Counted from the first letter of the stretch, positions 1 through 8,293 are shown. The stretch: 64,000 nucleotides of DNA from Fimbriimonas ginsengisoli Gsoil 348 (GCA_945881865.1 CAMCVK010000001.1:372001-436000); one strand, 5' to 3'. Numbers and translations are program-made. Notes: generated from the letters alone by a model not told the origin.

Positions 1-2
1 CG

Positions 3-245
3 GACGACGACAAGCAGTTGGTAGGCCGAGCGCGAAAGATCGAGCGATTCATGTCGCAGCCGAATTTCGTTGCCGAGCAGTTCACCGGTAACCCGGGCCG
101 CTACGTCCCCATCGACGAAACGGTTTCGGCGTTCAAGGAACTCGTCAACGGCAACCTCGACGATGTGCCCGAGCAGGCGTTCCTGTACTGCGGCGGCATG
201 GAAGACGTTCGCGAGAAGCAGAAGAAACTCGCCGCGGTGGCCTAA
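3..245 (+). CDS. atpD: ATP synthase F1 subunit beta, C-terminal fragment
   Basis: This is the last roughly 80 residues of the catalytic beta subunit of F1 ATP synthase. The frame is open from the left edge to TAA at 243-245, so the 5' part, including the nucleotide-binding domain, lies outside the window. The segment [14 protein letters not shown] and the following [11 protein letters not shown] match the C-terminal helical domain of the family. The epsilon subunit gene follows after 6 bases, the usual beta-epsilon order of atp operons. Confidence 0.95.
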   Translation, partial: DDDKQLVGRARKIERFMSQPNFVAEQFTGNPGRYVPIDETVSAFKELVNGNLDDVPEQAFLYCGGMEDVREKQKKLAAVA

Positions 246-251
246 ACCAAC

Positions 252-656
252 ATGGCCCGAGACATCACCCTCTCGATTGTCGCTCCGGACAAGTCCGTGA
301 TGGAGGAACCCGTTTCCTCCATCGTCGCTCCGGGCACGGAAGGGTATTTCGGCGTCCAAGCGGGCCACGAGCCGCTTGTCGCTTCGCTCAAAGCCGGCCT
401 GCTGGAATATGTCCAGAACGGACAGAGAAGTTTTGTTTACATCGGCGGAGGTTTTGCTGAAGTTCGACCGGATCGAGTGACGATCCTGGCCGACGAAGCC
501 GAACTCGCGCAAAATATCAGCCTCGCCCACGCCGAAGCTGACCTCGAAAAGGCCCGCGCCGGACTGCAAGGCGAAGGCGTAATGGGTTCCGATGAGTCGG
601 TCCAGCAGATCGAGAAAGCGATCCAGCGGCTCCGCGCCGCCCGAATCGTAAAATAA
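252..656 (+). CDS. atpC: ATP synthase F1 subunit epsilon
   Basis: A 134-residue epsilon subunit, normal length for the family. It is part of the central stalk that couples proton flow to catalysis and inhibits reverse hydrolysis. The N-terminal beta-sandwich is recognisable (SIVAPGTEGYFGVQAGHEPL, residues about 23-42). The C-terminal helical hairpin follows from about residue 90 (LAHAEADLEKARAGL). It starts 6 bases after atpD and should be co-transcribed with it. Confidence 0.95.
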   Translation: MARDITLSIVAPDKSVMEEPVSSIVAPGTEGYFGVQAGHEPLVASLKAGLLEYVQNGQRSFVYIGGGFAEVRPDRVTILADEAELAQNISLAHAEADLEKARAGLQGEGVMGSDESVQQIEKAIQRLRAARIVK

Positions 657-662
657 GCCTGG

Positions 663-668
663 TACCCT
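663..668 (+). promoter_or_regulatory. -10-like TACCCT upstream of RNase J
   Basis: The TANNNT hexamer TACCCT ends 8 bases before the ATG at 677, with no Shine-Dalgarno sequence between. It is one member of the recurrent leaderless-type arrangement in this window. Only 20 bases separate atpC from the start codon, so read-through from atp is also possible. Confidence 0.4.
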
Positions 669-676
669 GACGGGGA

Positions 677-2323
677 ATGCCCCAAGTTCAAATTATTCCC
701 CTCGGCGGCGTAGGGGAGATCGGCAAAAACTGCACCGTTGTGCAAGAAGGCGATGACCTACTCATCGTAGACTGCGGCCTGAGCTTTCCCAATGAGGAAA
801 TGCTCGGCATCAACATCGTTGTTCCAGATTTCACTTACCTCGTTCAGAACAAAGATAAGTTCAAAGCGATCTTCCTAACCCACGCGCACGAGGACCACGT
901 TGGGGGACTTCCCTACCTTCTCGACAAACTGCGGGTGCCCATCTACTGCACCGAGTTCACCGCCGCCCTCATTCGCCAAAAGTTGGACGAAAAAGTCGGC
1001 CGCGACAAGTACGATATTCGCATCTACAAACCGGGCGACATCGTCAAAGTCGGCGCGCTCTCGGTAGAGCCGGTTCGAATCACCCACTCGATTCCGGAAA
1101 ACTGCGGCCTAGCCGTTCGTTGCTCCCACGGCATCATTTTCTTCACCGGTGACTTCAAGTTTGACTTCACGCCGGTAGACGGCAAAGCCACCGATATGGC
1201 CCGGTTGAGCGAGCTCGGACGGGAAGGCGTCGTTGCCCTCCTCAGCGACTCGACCAACGTCGAGCGACCAGGCTGGGGCCCCAGCGAGCGGTCCGTCCTC
1301 CCCGGAATGCAGGCGGTTTTTGCCGCCGCCGAGGGTCGCATCCTCATGACGACGTTCGCCAGCAACATCCACCGGATGCAGCAGTTTATGGATGTCGCCG
1401 CTGAATACGGACGCAAAGTCGCGGTCGTCGGTCGCCGGATGGAGCAGAACATCGACACCTGCGAGCGGCTTGGCTACATCAACGTCCCCAAAGGCACGCG
1501 CATCAAGCTTGAAGATCTCGCGCTGTATCCGCCGAACAAGGTCGCCATCCTGACCACGGGCAGCCAGGGCGAACCCATGAGCGCGCTCGTGCAGATGAGC
1601 CGCGGCGAGTACGGCCGGTTACAGATCAAGGCGGGAGACACCCTTGTCTATTCGGCGCGCCCAATTCCAGGTAACGAAGGCGCCATCTGGCGAACGATCA
1701 ACCGACTGTTCCAGCAAGGCTGTCGGGTCATCTACGATTCGCCGATGCCGATCCACGTTTCCGGCCACGCGTACCAGGAGGAGCTGAAGATGATGATCAA
1801 TCTTCTGAAGCCGTTCTACATCGCGCCGGTGCACGGCGAGCCGCGCCACCAGTACCTGTACAACCACATTGCCCGAGAGATGGGCCACCCAGAGCACCGG
1901 ATCTTCACGATGGCCACCGGCGTTCCGTTGAATCTGGACGACACCTCGGCGGCGCTAGGAACAGCCGTCGCGGCGGGCAGTGTTTTGGTAGATAACGCCG
2001 GCACGGCCGGAGTTTCAGACGAGATCCTGCGCGACCGATACAGCGTCGCCAACGAAGGGCTCGTCATCGTGACGGTTCCGGTTGACGTGACGAAGGGCGT
2101 GCTTGCCGGCGACCCGTCCATCATGGCCAAGGCGTTTAGCGGTTCGCCCAAGACCCTGGACATTGCGCTTGACTTCCTGATGGACGCCATGCGAAACCTG
2201 GGACGAGAGGAGCTCCGCGATACCTCCCGCGTGAAAGCAGACGCGGCGGATGCCGTAAAGCGCGCCATTCAGCGGCGCGGCGGAGCCCGACCGTTGGTCG
2301 TGCCCATCGTCATCGAGTTCTAA
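677..2323 (+). CDS. rnj: Ribonuclease J (metallo-beta-lactamase family RNase)
   Basis: A 548-residue RNase J, combining 5'-exonuclease and endonuclease activity in mRNA decay and rRNA maturation in bacteria. The metallo-beta-lactamase core shows the zinc motif HAHEDH at residues 69-74. Further ligands appear in THSIPE (His137) and TGDF (Asp159). The beta-CASP part holds HVSGHA near 359-364 and PVHGEPRH near 387. Length fits the family (about 550-560). Bacillus has two paralogues, J1 and J2; one copy is seen here, so I give only rnj. The gene ends tail-to-tail with a minus-strand gene, overlapping it by 4 bases. Confidence 0.93.
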   Translation: MPQVQIIPLGGVGEIGKNCTVVQEGDDLLIVDCGLSFPNEEMLGINIVVPDFTYLVQNKDKFKAIFLTHAHEDHVGGLPYLLDKLRVPIYCTEFTAALIRQKLDEKVGRDKYDIRIYKPGDIVKVGALSVEPVRITHSIPENCGLAVRCSHGIIFFTGDFKFDFTPVDGKATDMARLSELGREGVVALLSDSTNVERPGWGPSERSVLPGMQAVFAAAEGRILMTTFASNIHRMQQFMDVAAEYGRKVAVVGRRMEQNIDTCERLGYINVPKGTRIKLEDLALYPPNKVAILTTGSQGEPMSALVQMSRGEYGRLQIKAGDTLVYSARPIPGNEGAIWRTINRLFQQGCRVIYDSPMPIHVSGHAYQEELKMMINLLKPFYIAPVHGEPRHQYLYNHIAREMGHPEHRIFTMATGVPLNLDDTSAALGTAVAAGSVLVDNAGTAGVSDEILRDRYSVANEGLVIVTVPVDVTKGVLAGDPSIMAKAFSGSPKTLDIALDFLMDAMRNLGREELRDTSRVKADAADAVKRAIQRRGGARPLVVPIVIEF

Positions 2324-3147
2324 ACGAACAAATTCCTAAGGGCTTCTTCGATCGAAGGGGCCCTTTTGATGACGGTGCGAACGTTTCCGTAGCCCTCCAA
2401 CAGCAGGCGCGCCGCCAGCTCTTGGCCCTCCCGTGCCTTCAGCACGACCGAATCCTCCTCGACCGACATCGAAACGTCGAACGGCTCGCAGATGGCGCGG
2501 ACGGACGCCTGCTGGTTCGTTTCCACGCGGATCTCCTGCGGCGGGCCCAAGCGCAAAAGGTCTTCAACCGACTTTGCAAACCGAATTTCCCGCTCCCGTA
2601 GCACGACGACCGCGTCGCACAGCTTCACAAGCTCAGGGCGATGGGTGGAAAAGAAAATGATTTGGCCGGTAGATCGCCGCCGCTGAAAAGCGGACAGTGT
2701 GCTGGCCAGCGCCCAAGGGTCCAGCTGATCGAACTGCCCGTCTAGGCACAACAACGGCTCTGGCGCGGTGATCGCAGAAAGCAACTCGGCAGAAGCCATC
2801 TGCGTCGGTGAAAGGTCCCCCACCGAAGCGGCGCGCTGATCCCACAAGCGGACGGAAGCCAACAGGTCAGACAGGGCCGAAGCCGCCCCGACTCCACCCG
2901 GTAGCCGAGCCAACGAGGCAACTTTCGAACGGCGATGCACCCCACCGGGCCGGGCAAAGTGGGCGGTGGGACGTTCGATGCGTCCGATGGGAACACGGTC
3001 TAGGCCGGCAAGAATGCGCAAAAACTGGGTTTTGCCGCTGCCCCCGGGACCAACTACGGCGACCCATTGGCCGGGCCGAACCGAGAGCGTGAGCGACGGG
3101 CCGGTGTTCACCAGCGCAAACTGCTGGAGTGAAACCCCGCCCGTCAT
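2320..3147 (-). CDS. Degenerate ABC-type ATPase domain protein
   Basis: A 275-residue protein with an ABC ATPase fold. Walker A is GPGGSGKT (residues about 34-41) and the H-loop is STHRPE. The signature is LSPTQ rather than LSGGQ. Walker B reads LLCLDGQ, so the usual catalytic Glu after the Asp is Gly. The protein may therefore bind ATP but hydrolyse it poorly. About 80 C-terminal residues after the ATPase core resemble accessory domains of export ATPases. The start MTGGVSLQQF lies 2 bases after the M24 peptidase stop; longer upstream frames would run through that gene and are rejected. No permease gene is adjacent. It is the last gene of the five-gene minus-strand operon. Confidence 0.75.
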   Translation of the reverse strand: MTGGVSLQQFALVNTGPSLTLSVRPGQWVAVVGPGGSGKTQFLRILAGLDRVPIGRIERPTAHFARPGGVHRRSKVASLARLPGGVGAASALSDLLASVRLWDQRAASVGDLSPTQMASAELLSAITAPEPLLCLDGQFDQLDPWALASTLSAFQRRRSTGQIIFFSTHRPELVKLCDAVVVLREREIRFAKSVEDLLRLGPPQEIRVETNQQASVRAICEPFDVSMSVEEDSVVLKAREGQELAARLLLEGYGNVRTVIKRAPSIEEALRNLFV

Positions 3148-3149
3148 GG

Positions 3150-4220
3150 TTACGGCAACACCAAAAGCTCTTTTGGCGCGTGGGTCAGCACTTCGACACC
3201 ATCCGCCGTGACGACGACGTCGTCCTCGATTCGAACCCCGCCGAAGCCAGGGATGTAAATTCCGGGCTCGATGGTCCAAACCTGGCCCGGCTCCAGCACA
3301 TCATCGGAAGTCGCGGCAAGGCGACCGCTGTCGTGTACCACGCGCCCAAGACCATGGCCCAGGCTATGGCCAAAGAAGACGTCCCAGCCCTTCTCGGCGA
3401 ACCGCTCTCGCACGCGGGCGTCTAGGTCGCGGGCTCGAACCCCAGGCCGCACGCTTTCCACCGCTTCGATCTGCGCCGATAGCACGGTGTCGTAAAGCTC
3501 GCGGTGCCGGGCGGTGGCGTCTCCGACGACCACGGTTCGGGTGAGGTCGGAGTTCATTCCGCGCCATTTCGCCCCAAAATCCATCGTCAAGAAGTCGCCG
3601 ACTTCCAGCTTCTTCTCGCTCGCCCGGCCGTGCGGGCGGGCGCTTCGCTCGCCGCTGACGACGATCGGCTCGAACGCGATCTCGGCCCCGTTGCGCCGAA
3701 TGAAGAACTCAAGTTCTAGGTTGATATCAAACTCTGAAACGCCAACCTGGATGAGGCGGCGCACGTGGTCAAAGGCGGCGTCGGCCAGCGCGCAGGCTTC
3801 GCGAAGGCCGGCAAGCTCGTCGGGGAATTTGATCATCCGTAGGCCGTCGAACAGGCTGCTGGCCGGTACGAGGGTCACGGCGGGCCACTTCGCCTGCCAC
3901 TTTTCCCACTGCGCGTGGGTGGTCGAAGACGCGTCAAATCCGAGCCGCGTCACGCCAAGCCGGGCCAGAACCTCGGCCAGATAATCGGCAAGCTCTACCG
4001 GCGAGGCAAAAGATTCGGTCGGCATGTTGCCAACCTCCTCCGCCGCCTGAAGGGTGTAGCGGCTGTCCGTTACGAAAACTGCTTCTTTGGCCGTGGCGAT
4101 GACGACGCCGCTGGAGCCTGTAAATCCGGTTAGCCAGCCAACGTTGACTGGATTTGCGACAAGCACGGCATCCACGCCGTCGGGCAAGAGCAACCGTAGT
4201 CGGTCCAAAGCGAGGCTCAT
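3150..4220 (-). CDS. M24 family aminopeptidase (Xaa-Pro peptidase-like)
   Basis: A 356-residue metallopeptidase of the Xaa-Pro aminopeptidase/prolidase type, expected to be cytoplasmic and to remove N-terminal residues preceding proline. The N-terminal creatinase-like domain spans about residues 1-130. The pita-bread catalytic domain carries all five metal ligands: Asp214 (LTMDFGA), Asp225 (NSDLTR), His289 (GHSLGHGLG), Glu318 (TIEPGIY) and Glu332 (RIEDDV). The start codon overlaps the aroQ stop as ATGA. The aroQ-pepP adjacency is common in bacteria (Gram-positives in particular, often with efp next), though efp is absent here. Confidence 0.9.
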   Translation of the reverse strand: MSLALDRLRLLLPDGVDAVLVANPVNVGWLTGFTGSSGVVIATAKEAVFVTDSRYTLQAAEEVGNMPTESFASPVELADYLAEVLARLGVTRLGFDASSTTHAQWEKWQAKWPAVTLVPASSLFDGLRMIKFPDELAGLREACALADAAFDHVRRLIQVGVSEFDINLELEFFIRRNGAEIAFEPIVVSGERSARPHGRASEKKLEVGDFLTMDFGAKWRGMNSDLTRTVVVGDATARHRELYDTVLSAQIEAVESVRPGVRARDLDARVRERFAEKGWDVFFGHSLGHGLGRVVHDSGRLAATSDDVLEPGQVWTIEPGIYIPGFGGVRIEDDVVVTADGVEVLTHAPKELLVLP

Positions 4221-4666
4221 ACGACCTCTTTTCGGTAGTTCAAAATCGCCTGCATCGCCATGATGTAGCCGTACCCGCCGAACCCGACCACCTGGCCAAT
4301 CGTCACCGGCGAGACGACCGAGTGCCGGCGGAATTCTTCGCGGCCGTGAACGTTCGTGAGATGCACTTCAATGACCGGCAGCCGAACGCTGGTTAGCGCA
4401 TCGCGAAGAGAAATCGAGTAGTGCGTGAGTCCGCCCGGGTTGATGACGATGGCGTCGGCCCATCTCCGGTGCTCCTGGATCGTGTCAATGAGAATGCCTT
4501 CCGAGTTCGACTGAAGGATGCGCACCTCAATTCCAAGGTCCTTCGAAGCGTTGCGCAGGTCGTTGTCGATCTCTTCTAGCGGCTTCTTGCCGTAGATATC
4601 TGGCTCTCGAAAACCGGTGAGGTTGAGATTGGGCCCGTGTAGGACGAGTACGCGAATAGAGCTCAT
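4217..4666 (-). CDS. aroQ: Type II 3-dehydroquinate dehydratase
   Basis: A 149-residue type II dehydroquinase that converts 3-dehydroquinate to 3-dehydroshikimate in the shikimate pathway. The family opening LHGPNLNLTGFREPDIYG is present with the catalytic Tyr at residue 25. The SNSEG motif and the substrate-binding region EVHLTNVHGREEFRRHS are intact. Length is typical (about 145-150). The ATG at 4666 overlaps the stop of the preceding Trm112-like gene by 4 bases. Longer upstream frames run through that gene and the glycosyltransferase and are rejected. Confidence 0.95.
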   Translation of the reverse strand: MSSIRVLVLHGPNLNLTGFREPDIYGKKPLEEIDNDLRNASKDLGIEVRILQSNSEGILIDTIQEHRRWADAIVINPGGLTHYSISLRDALTSVRLPVIEVHLTNVHGREEFRRHSVVSPVTIGQVVGFGGYGYIMAMQAILNYRKEVV

Positions 4667-4848
4667 TTCAAAATTTCCTTCATGTCTTCGGCAGAAATCA
4701 CATCTTCGGGAAGCAAACGCGGAACACCGTCGCGAATGGGAAAGCCCACCCCCGTCTTCGTGCAAACAAGGTAGTCGCCAACTTTTCGCAATGGCGGTCG
4801 ATCCGGCTCCAGCGGGTTTGCCAACTTCGCCAGCACCTCGTCGGTCAT
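4663..4848 (-). CDS. Trm112-like / YcaR-type small protein
   Basis: A 61-residue protein of the Trm112p-like (UPF0434) group; relatives are small zinc-ribbon partners or orphans of unclear function. The hallmark GFPIRDGVPRLLPEDV occupies residues about 35-50. The usual first Cys pair (CPxC after LA) is replaced by LANPLEP, leaving a single Cys in LVCTKT. Zinc binding is therefore doubtful. It is translationally coupled at both ends (4-base overlaps with the glycosyltransferase stop and the aroQ start). Confidence 0.75.
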   Translation of the reverse strand: MTDEVLAKLANPLEPDRPPLRKVGDYLVCTKTGVGFPIRDGVPRLLPEDVISAEDMKEILK

Positions 4849-5918
4849 CGGTTACAAACCTCCCGATAGATGGAGTCCAGATGGGCTGCCGTCGCCTTCC
4901 AGGAGAAGTCGCGCTCGCGCGTGAAACCAGACTCTTGCATGGCCTCAAGCTTACTCCGGTCGCCCAAGAGCTCGGCAATGGCGGCGGTCCAATCGTCCGC
5001 CAGAAAAGTCGGCATGACCCTTGCCGCCAAGCCGCACACTTCCGGCGCGGCCCCTCCCGAACTTGAAAGCACCGGGCAGCCGCAGCGGAAGGCTTCCAGA
5101 ATCGGAATCCCGAACCCCTCATGAAAGCTGGGCAGCAGGTAGAGTTCCGCCGCCGAGTAGAGGGCGCTCAGGTCCTCCGTCGAGACATATCCGACCGCGT
5201 GTCCGCGCGGCCCCGGGCTTTGGTCGCCCCATCCCGACTTGCCGGTGATCACGAGCGTTTGCGGCAGCGGTGCCATCGCCGCGACGGCGAGCCCAAAGTT
5301 CTTGCGCGGCCAACGCGTCCCGACAGTGAGGACATACGGCTCGTCAATGCCAAACTTCGAGCGGACGCGTTCGACGGCTTCGGAACGCGGCAACCGCTGA
5401 ATCCAGCTCGGGCACGCGTTGAAGGTGACGTCCGTTTTGCCCTGCGCCGCCGGAATGTAACCTGCTATCTCCCGCTTGCACGTTTCCGAAACGGCCAAAA
5501 CCCGGGCCGCGCGCCGAACCGCCGCCGGCACGCTGCGCTGCAAGATGAAGCGATCTTTCGGTTGGAACCACTCGGGCCCGATGAAAAACGAGACGTCGTG
5601 GACGGTCGTGATGCCATGCCTGCCGACCAGCGGGCTGAGGGAGTACTGGGTGTGGATCGCCCGGGCGCCAGCCTTTCGGGCCGCCAACGGGAACTGAACG
5701 TAGCTCCACAATCGGCTGGATCGCGCGGGGAGCTCAATCCACCGAGCGTTCGGCGGAAGCACCACCCCGTCCGGGACCGGCCCGTCGGAGTAGAGCAGCA
5801 ACCGAAGGTCCGACGAGATCTGGCAAAACCCTTCCAGGAGTCCGGTCCAGTAGGTGCTGTCGCCGGTGCTGGTCTTGCCGACCAGCCTAGCATCCATTGC
5901 TACCGTGCTTGCCGCCAT
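4845..5918 (-). CDS. GT4-type glycosyltransferase
   Basis: A 357-residue retaining glycosyltransferase of the GT-B fold, likely cytoplasmic and adding a sugar during glycolipid, exopolysaccharide or glycoprotein synthesis. The N-terminal domain begins VAMDARLVG, where GT4 members usually read IAIDARL, and carries THDVSF near residue 107. The C-terminal domain has LTVGTRWPRKN and the donor-site motif PSFHEGFGIPILEA with Glu residues of the EX7E pattern. It is the first gene of the minus-strand operon leading to aroQ. ATG at 5918 is chosen because the first beta strand begins immediately after it. Acceptor and donor cannot be read from the sequence. Confidence 0.88.
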   Translation of the reverse strand: MAASTVAMDARLVGKTSTGDSTYWTGLLEGFCQISSDLRLLLYSDGPVPDGVVLPPNARWIELPARSSRLWSYVQFPLAARKAGARAIHTQYSLSPLVGRHGITTVHDVSFFIGPEWFQPKDRFILQRSVPAAVRRAARVLAVSETCKREIAGYIPAAQGKTDVTFNACPSWIQRLPRSEAVERVRSKFGIDEPYVLTVGTRWPRKNFGLAVAAMAPLPQTLVITGKSGWGDQSPGPRGHAVGYVSTEDLSALYSAAELYLLPSFHEGFGIPILEAFRCGCPVLSSSGGAAPEVCGLAARVMPTFLADDWTAAIAELLGDRSKLEAMQESGFTRERDFSWKATAAHLDSIYREVCNR

Positions 5919-6001
5919 CTTTTCGTCACTTCCGGTACCGGCGCGGGAATCATCTTGCCCGTGGAATCGTTCACAATCGTAAGGGTCCGTTCTGGATTCT
6001 T

Positions 6002-6006
6002 AGGAG
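6002..6006 (+). promoter_or_regulatory. Shine-Dalgarno AGGAG deciding a TTG start
   Basis: AGGAG lies 5 bases before TTG at 6012 and fixes the start of the small membrane protein. The longer open frame upstream is antisense to the glycosyltransferase gene and is not accepted. Confidence 0.7.
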
Positions 6007-6011
6007 TTGCC

Positions 6012-6392
6012 TTGAAACGCCGAAAAAAGCCCACCGCCCTTATTGTTGCCCTATTCTTCTTTGCCATGCTGGCCTTCGGCCTGCAGGGCGCACAGTCGGG
6101 GATGTTCCGAGACCTTCAAAAGATGGCGCAGCCCGCCGTGAGTGCCGAGCGACCTAACGACACCTCTAGCACCGACTTCGGCAAGCAGGCAAAAGCCGCC
6201 CTTGGCGACCTCGGAAAGGCGAAGAAGGACGAAAAGGCCGAGGGCAAGAAGGCTGCCGCCGCCGCAATGCGAAACAAAATGGGTGGCGTTCCGATGATGG
6301 CCACACCGAAATCCAGCACATTCAAGGCAAAGCCGAACGATTCGAGCATCGGTACCCAGTGGTACACCGACGAATCGCGCACCTACAATTAA
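6012..6392 (+). CDS. Small single-pass membrane or secreted protein, unknown function
   Basis: A 126-residue protein starting at TTG. A basic N-terminus (KRRKKP) is followed by one hydrophobic segment (residues about 8-24, ALIVALFFFAMLAFGL), which is a signal peptide or anchor. The rest is hydrophilic, with a Lys/Ala/Asp-rich stretch around residues 55-80 and a Ser/Thr-rich tail ending DESRTYN. I do not recognise a family. It converges with the ABC ATPase gene, overlapping by 4 bases around the palindrome TTAA. The good Shine-Dalgarno sequence supports translation. Confidence 0.6.
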   Translation: MKRRKKPTALIVALFFFAMLAFGLQGAQSGMFRDLQKMAQPAVSAERPNDTSSTDFGKQAKAALGDLGKAKKDEKAEGKKAAAAAMRNKMGGVPMMATPKSSTFKAKPNDSSIGTQWYTDESRTYN

Positions 6393-7171
6393 GCCGATTC
6401 TTCGGCAAAAACCCGGACTCGACCGTTAGACTCGGTCCGGGTAAATCGAACTCCGTACGCCTCGTCGAGTAGAGGTGAGGAAAGGGCATCTTCTAGGGCC
6501 CCCGCAAAAATTGCTTGACCGCCGGACAGCAGAATCGCCCGGCTGGCAAACGCGCCCGCCAAGTTCAAGTCGTGAATTGCGGCAAGCAGAATGCCACCGT
6601 CATCGGTATGGGTTCGGGCCAGCCGGGCAAACGAAAGCTGATGCCGAACGTCCAGGCTTGCGGTTGCCTCGTCCAGAGCGAGCAAACGCGCCTGCTGGGC
6701 AAGCGCACGGGCCAGCAGGACCCGCTGCTTCTCGCCACCGCTCAGCGTGAAAATCGAGCGATTCGCCATCTCGCGAACGCCGGTTCGTCCCATCGCATCC
6801 TCCACCACGAGCTGGTCGTTTTGTGAATCCATGAGCCGCGTTGCGTGGGGCAGCCGCCCCATCGCCACCACCTCGTACACCGTGAAGGGGAACAGGAACG
6901 ATTCTTCCTGTGGCACCACCGCCACCCGACGCGAAACCTCCCGGTTCGTTAGCCTCGATAGAGGGTCTCCGAACAGCTGGACCTCACCCTCAAGCGCTGC
7001 AATCTCCTGGCTCAGCGTCTTCAAGAGGGTGCTCTTTCCGCTACCGTTGGTGCCAAGAAGGGCGACAGCGTCGCCAGGCCGAAGCGAAAAGTTAAGGCCA
7101 CGTAGTACCGCCTGGCCATGGTAACCGCACGCCATGTCCTGAACGCGAACTTCGTCGGCAACTTGAACCAC
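6389..7171 (-). CDS. ABC transporter ATP-binding protein (siderophore/heme/cobalamin type)
   Basis: An ATPase of about 260 residues resembling FecE/BtuD/HmuV subunits that power import of iron chelates or cobalamin. Walker A is GTNGSGKST, the Q-loop VVPQEE, the signature TLSGGEKQR, Walker B LLALDEATASLD and the H-loop AAIHDLN; all are intact. No permease or binding-protein gene is adjacent, so its partners must lie elsewhere. GTG at 7171 is preferred because a TANNNT box ends 5 bases upstream; the in-frame TTG at 7174 is the alternative. Confidence 0.85.
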   Translation of the reverse strand: MVQVADEVRVQDMACGYHGQAVLRGLNFSLRPGDAVALLGTNGSGKSTLLKTLSQEIAALEGEVQLFGDPLSRLTNREVSRRVAVVPQEESFLFPFTVYEVVAMGRLPHATRLMDSQNDQLVVEDAMGRTGVREMANRSIFTLSGGEKQRVLLARALAQQARLLALDEATASLDVRHQLSFARLARTHTDDGGILLAAIHDLNLAGAFASRAILLSGGQAIFAGALEDALSSPLLDEAYGVRFTRTESNGRVRVFAEESA

Positions 7172-7176
7172 CAAAG

Positions 7177-7182
7177 ACAGTA
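7177..7182 (-). promoter_or_regulatory. -10-like TACTGT upstream of ABC ATPase
   Basis: On the minus strand TACTGT ends 5 bases before the GTG at 7171. No Shine-Dalgarno sequence fits in the gap, so a leaderless transcript is suggested. Confidence 0.4.
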
Positions 7183-7359
7183 TGAAAAGTTTCTGGGATC
7201 AGCCGTAGTTGGGCCTGCCATTGCGGCAGAAGGAGATTAGGATCTCCGGTCCGCAACCGGGCGGAACGTGGTGACAAGCTTTGGGCGCCCTTGGTTGCCG
7301 ACTGAACTCATTCTTCTGCCACCTGCCGTCAGCGAGCGAAATGTCTCTTATTGGCCGCA

Positions 7360-7395
7360 CCGAATGAAGTGCGAATTTCTTCGCACTTCATTCGG
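7360..7395 (-). terminator. Perfect 16-bp hairpin after the dioxygenase gene
   Basis: Two perfectly complementary 16-base arms (7360-7375 and 7380-7395) enclose a 4-base loop. The structure begins 10 bases after the stop codon of the PhyH-type gene at 7406. It lacks a T-tract on either strand, so it could be an atypical terminator, an mRNA 3'-end stabiliser or a protein-binding palindrome. The rest of the 7175-7405 interval shows nothing else I can name. Confidence 0.6.
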
Positions 7396-7405
7396 CTGGA
7401 TATGT

Positions 7406-8287
7406 TCAGGCTTGGGCGTCTTCGGCTTCGGCGTATCCGAACGATTGCGGCGCGTCGATGTAGTTGATATCTTCCGAGACAAACTCGGCGGCCGTATAGA
7501 GATCGGGATGCTCAAAGATGTTCTCGGTTCCGCGCGGAAAACGAAGCGGCGTTCCGGAGAACCACCAACCCACATGGTGGATCAGCGCAATCATCGGGCG
7601 GGGAACATCGGTGTGGTTTGGCATACCGGCATGCCACAGGCGCAGATCGCGAATCACAAGGCTGCCGGCCTTAACCACCGGCTGAAGCGGCGGGCTGAAC
7701 TGTCGTCGCTCCTCCAGCTTGGCTTCCGGCACTTCGATGTTGCCGTCCGACATCGCGACGGTCGGGTCCAGGTGCGAGCCCGGCCAGATTTCCGTAGATC
7801 CGTTCTCCGCGCTAACATCGACGAGCGGGAAGTTGACCACGAGGCCGTAGGCAGGGTGCACGCTGTCCTGATTTGGCCATAGCTGGCCCGCGTCGGCATG
7901 AACCGGTTGCCGATCAGTGCTCTTGATCGCGGTGTTGCCGCTGTACATCACGTTCTTCTGGCCCCGTCCCAGCACGGCGAGCGTCACCTGAATGGCGAAG
8001 TCGTTCACCACGATGTCTCGGTACAGGTACGGCGGGAACGGCGGCGGATTCTGCTGGAGGTTTCCGCTGTTCCAGTTGAACGGTCGGTCCTTGCGCGCGA
8101 GAAGCGCCGTCACGTCCAAGGTCATCTTGTCGCGGAGGGCGCCGACCGACGCCAAAGAAACGACATCTTCCAGAATCACGACTCCGTCTCGATTAAGTGC
8201 CTCAACAGCCAAGGCGAGGTTCTCGGGCCGAAATCGCCCCTGCTCGCGCTCTTCGGCATCTGGGCACAGCGTTGTGAGAATCGACAT
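7406..8287 (-). CDS. Phytanoyl-CoA dioxygenase (PhyH) family protein
   Basis: A 293-residue Fe(II)/2-oxoglutarate-dependent dioxygenase of the PhyH superfamily, probably cytoplasmic. The facial triad looks complete: the HxD pair in VHADAGQLW (residues about 133-135) and a distal His in RDLRLWHAG or IALIHHVGW. The motif WPGSHLDPT is typical of the family. Substrates in the family range from phytanoyl-CoA to amino acids and halogenated metabolites, so no specific reaction can be assigned. The gene is monocistronic, with a leaderless-type promoter and a strong hairpin at its 3' end. Confidence 0.85.
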   Translation of the reverse strand: MSILTTLCPDAEEREQGRFRPENLALAVEALNRDGVVILEDVVSLASVGALRDKMTLDVTALLARKDRPFNWNSGNLQQNPPPFPPYLYRDIVVNDFAIQVTLAVLGRGQKNVMYSGNTAIKSTDRQPVHADAGQLWPNQDSVHPAYGLVVNFPLVDVSAENGSTEIWPGSHLDPTVAMSDGNIEVPEAKLEERRQFSPPLQPVVKAGSLVIRDLRLWHAGMPNHTDVPRPMIALIHHVGWWFSGTPLRFPRGTENIFEHPDLYTAAEFVSEDINYIDAPQSFGYAEAEDAQA

Positions 8288-8293
8288 GGTCGT

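Noticed and set aside
5121-6011. Long plus-strand extension (423 codons) of the small membrane protein
   Set aside because: It is antisense to the glycosyltransferase, has shadow-like Arg/Pro-rich composition, and a good Shine-Dalgarno sequence sits before TTG 6012.
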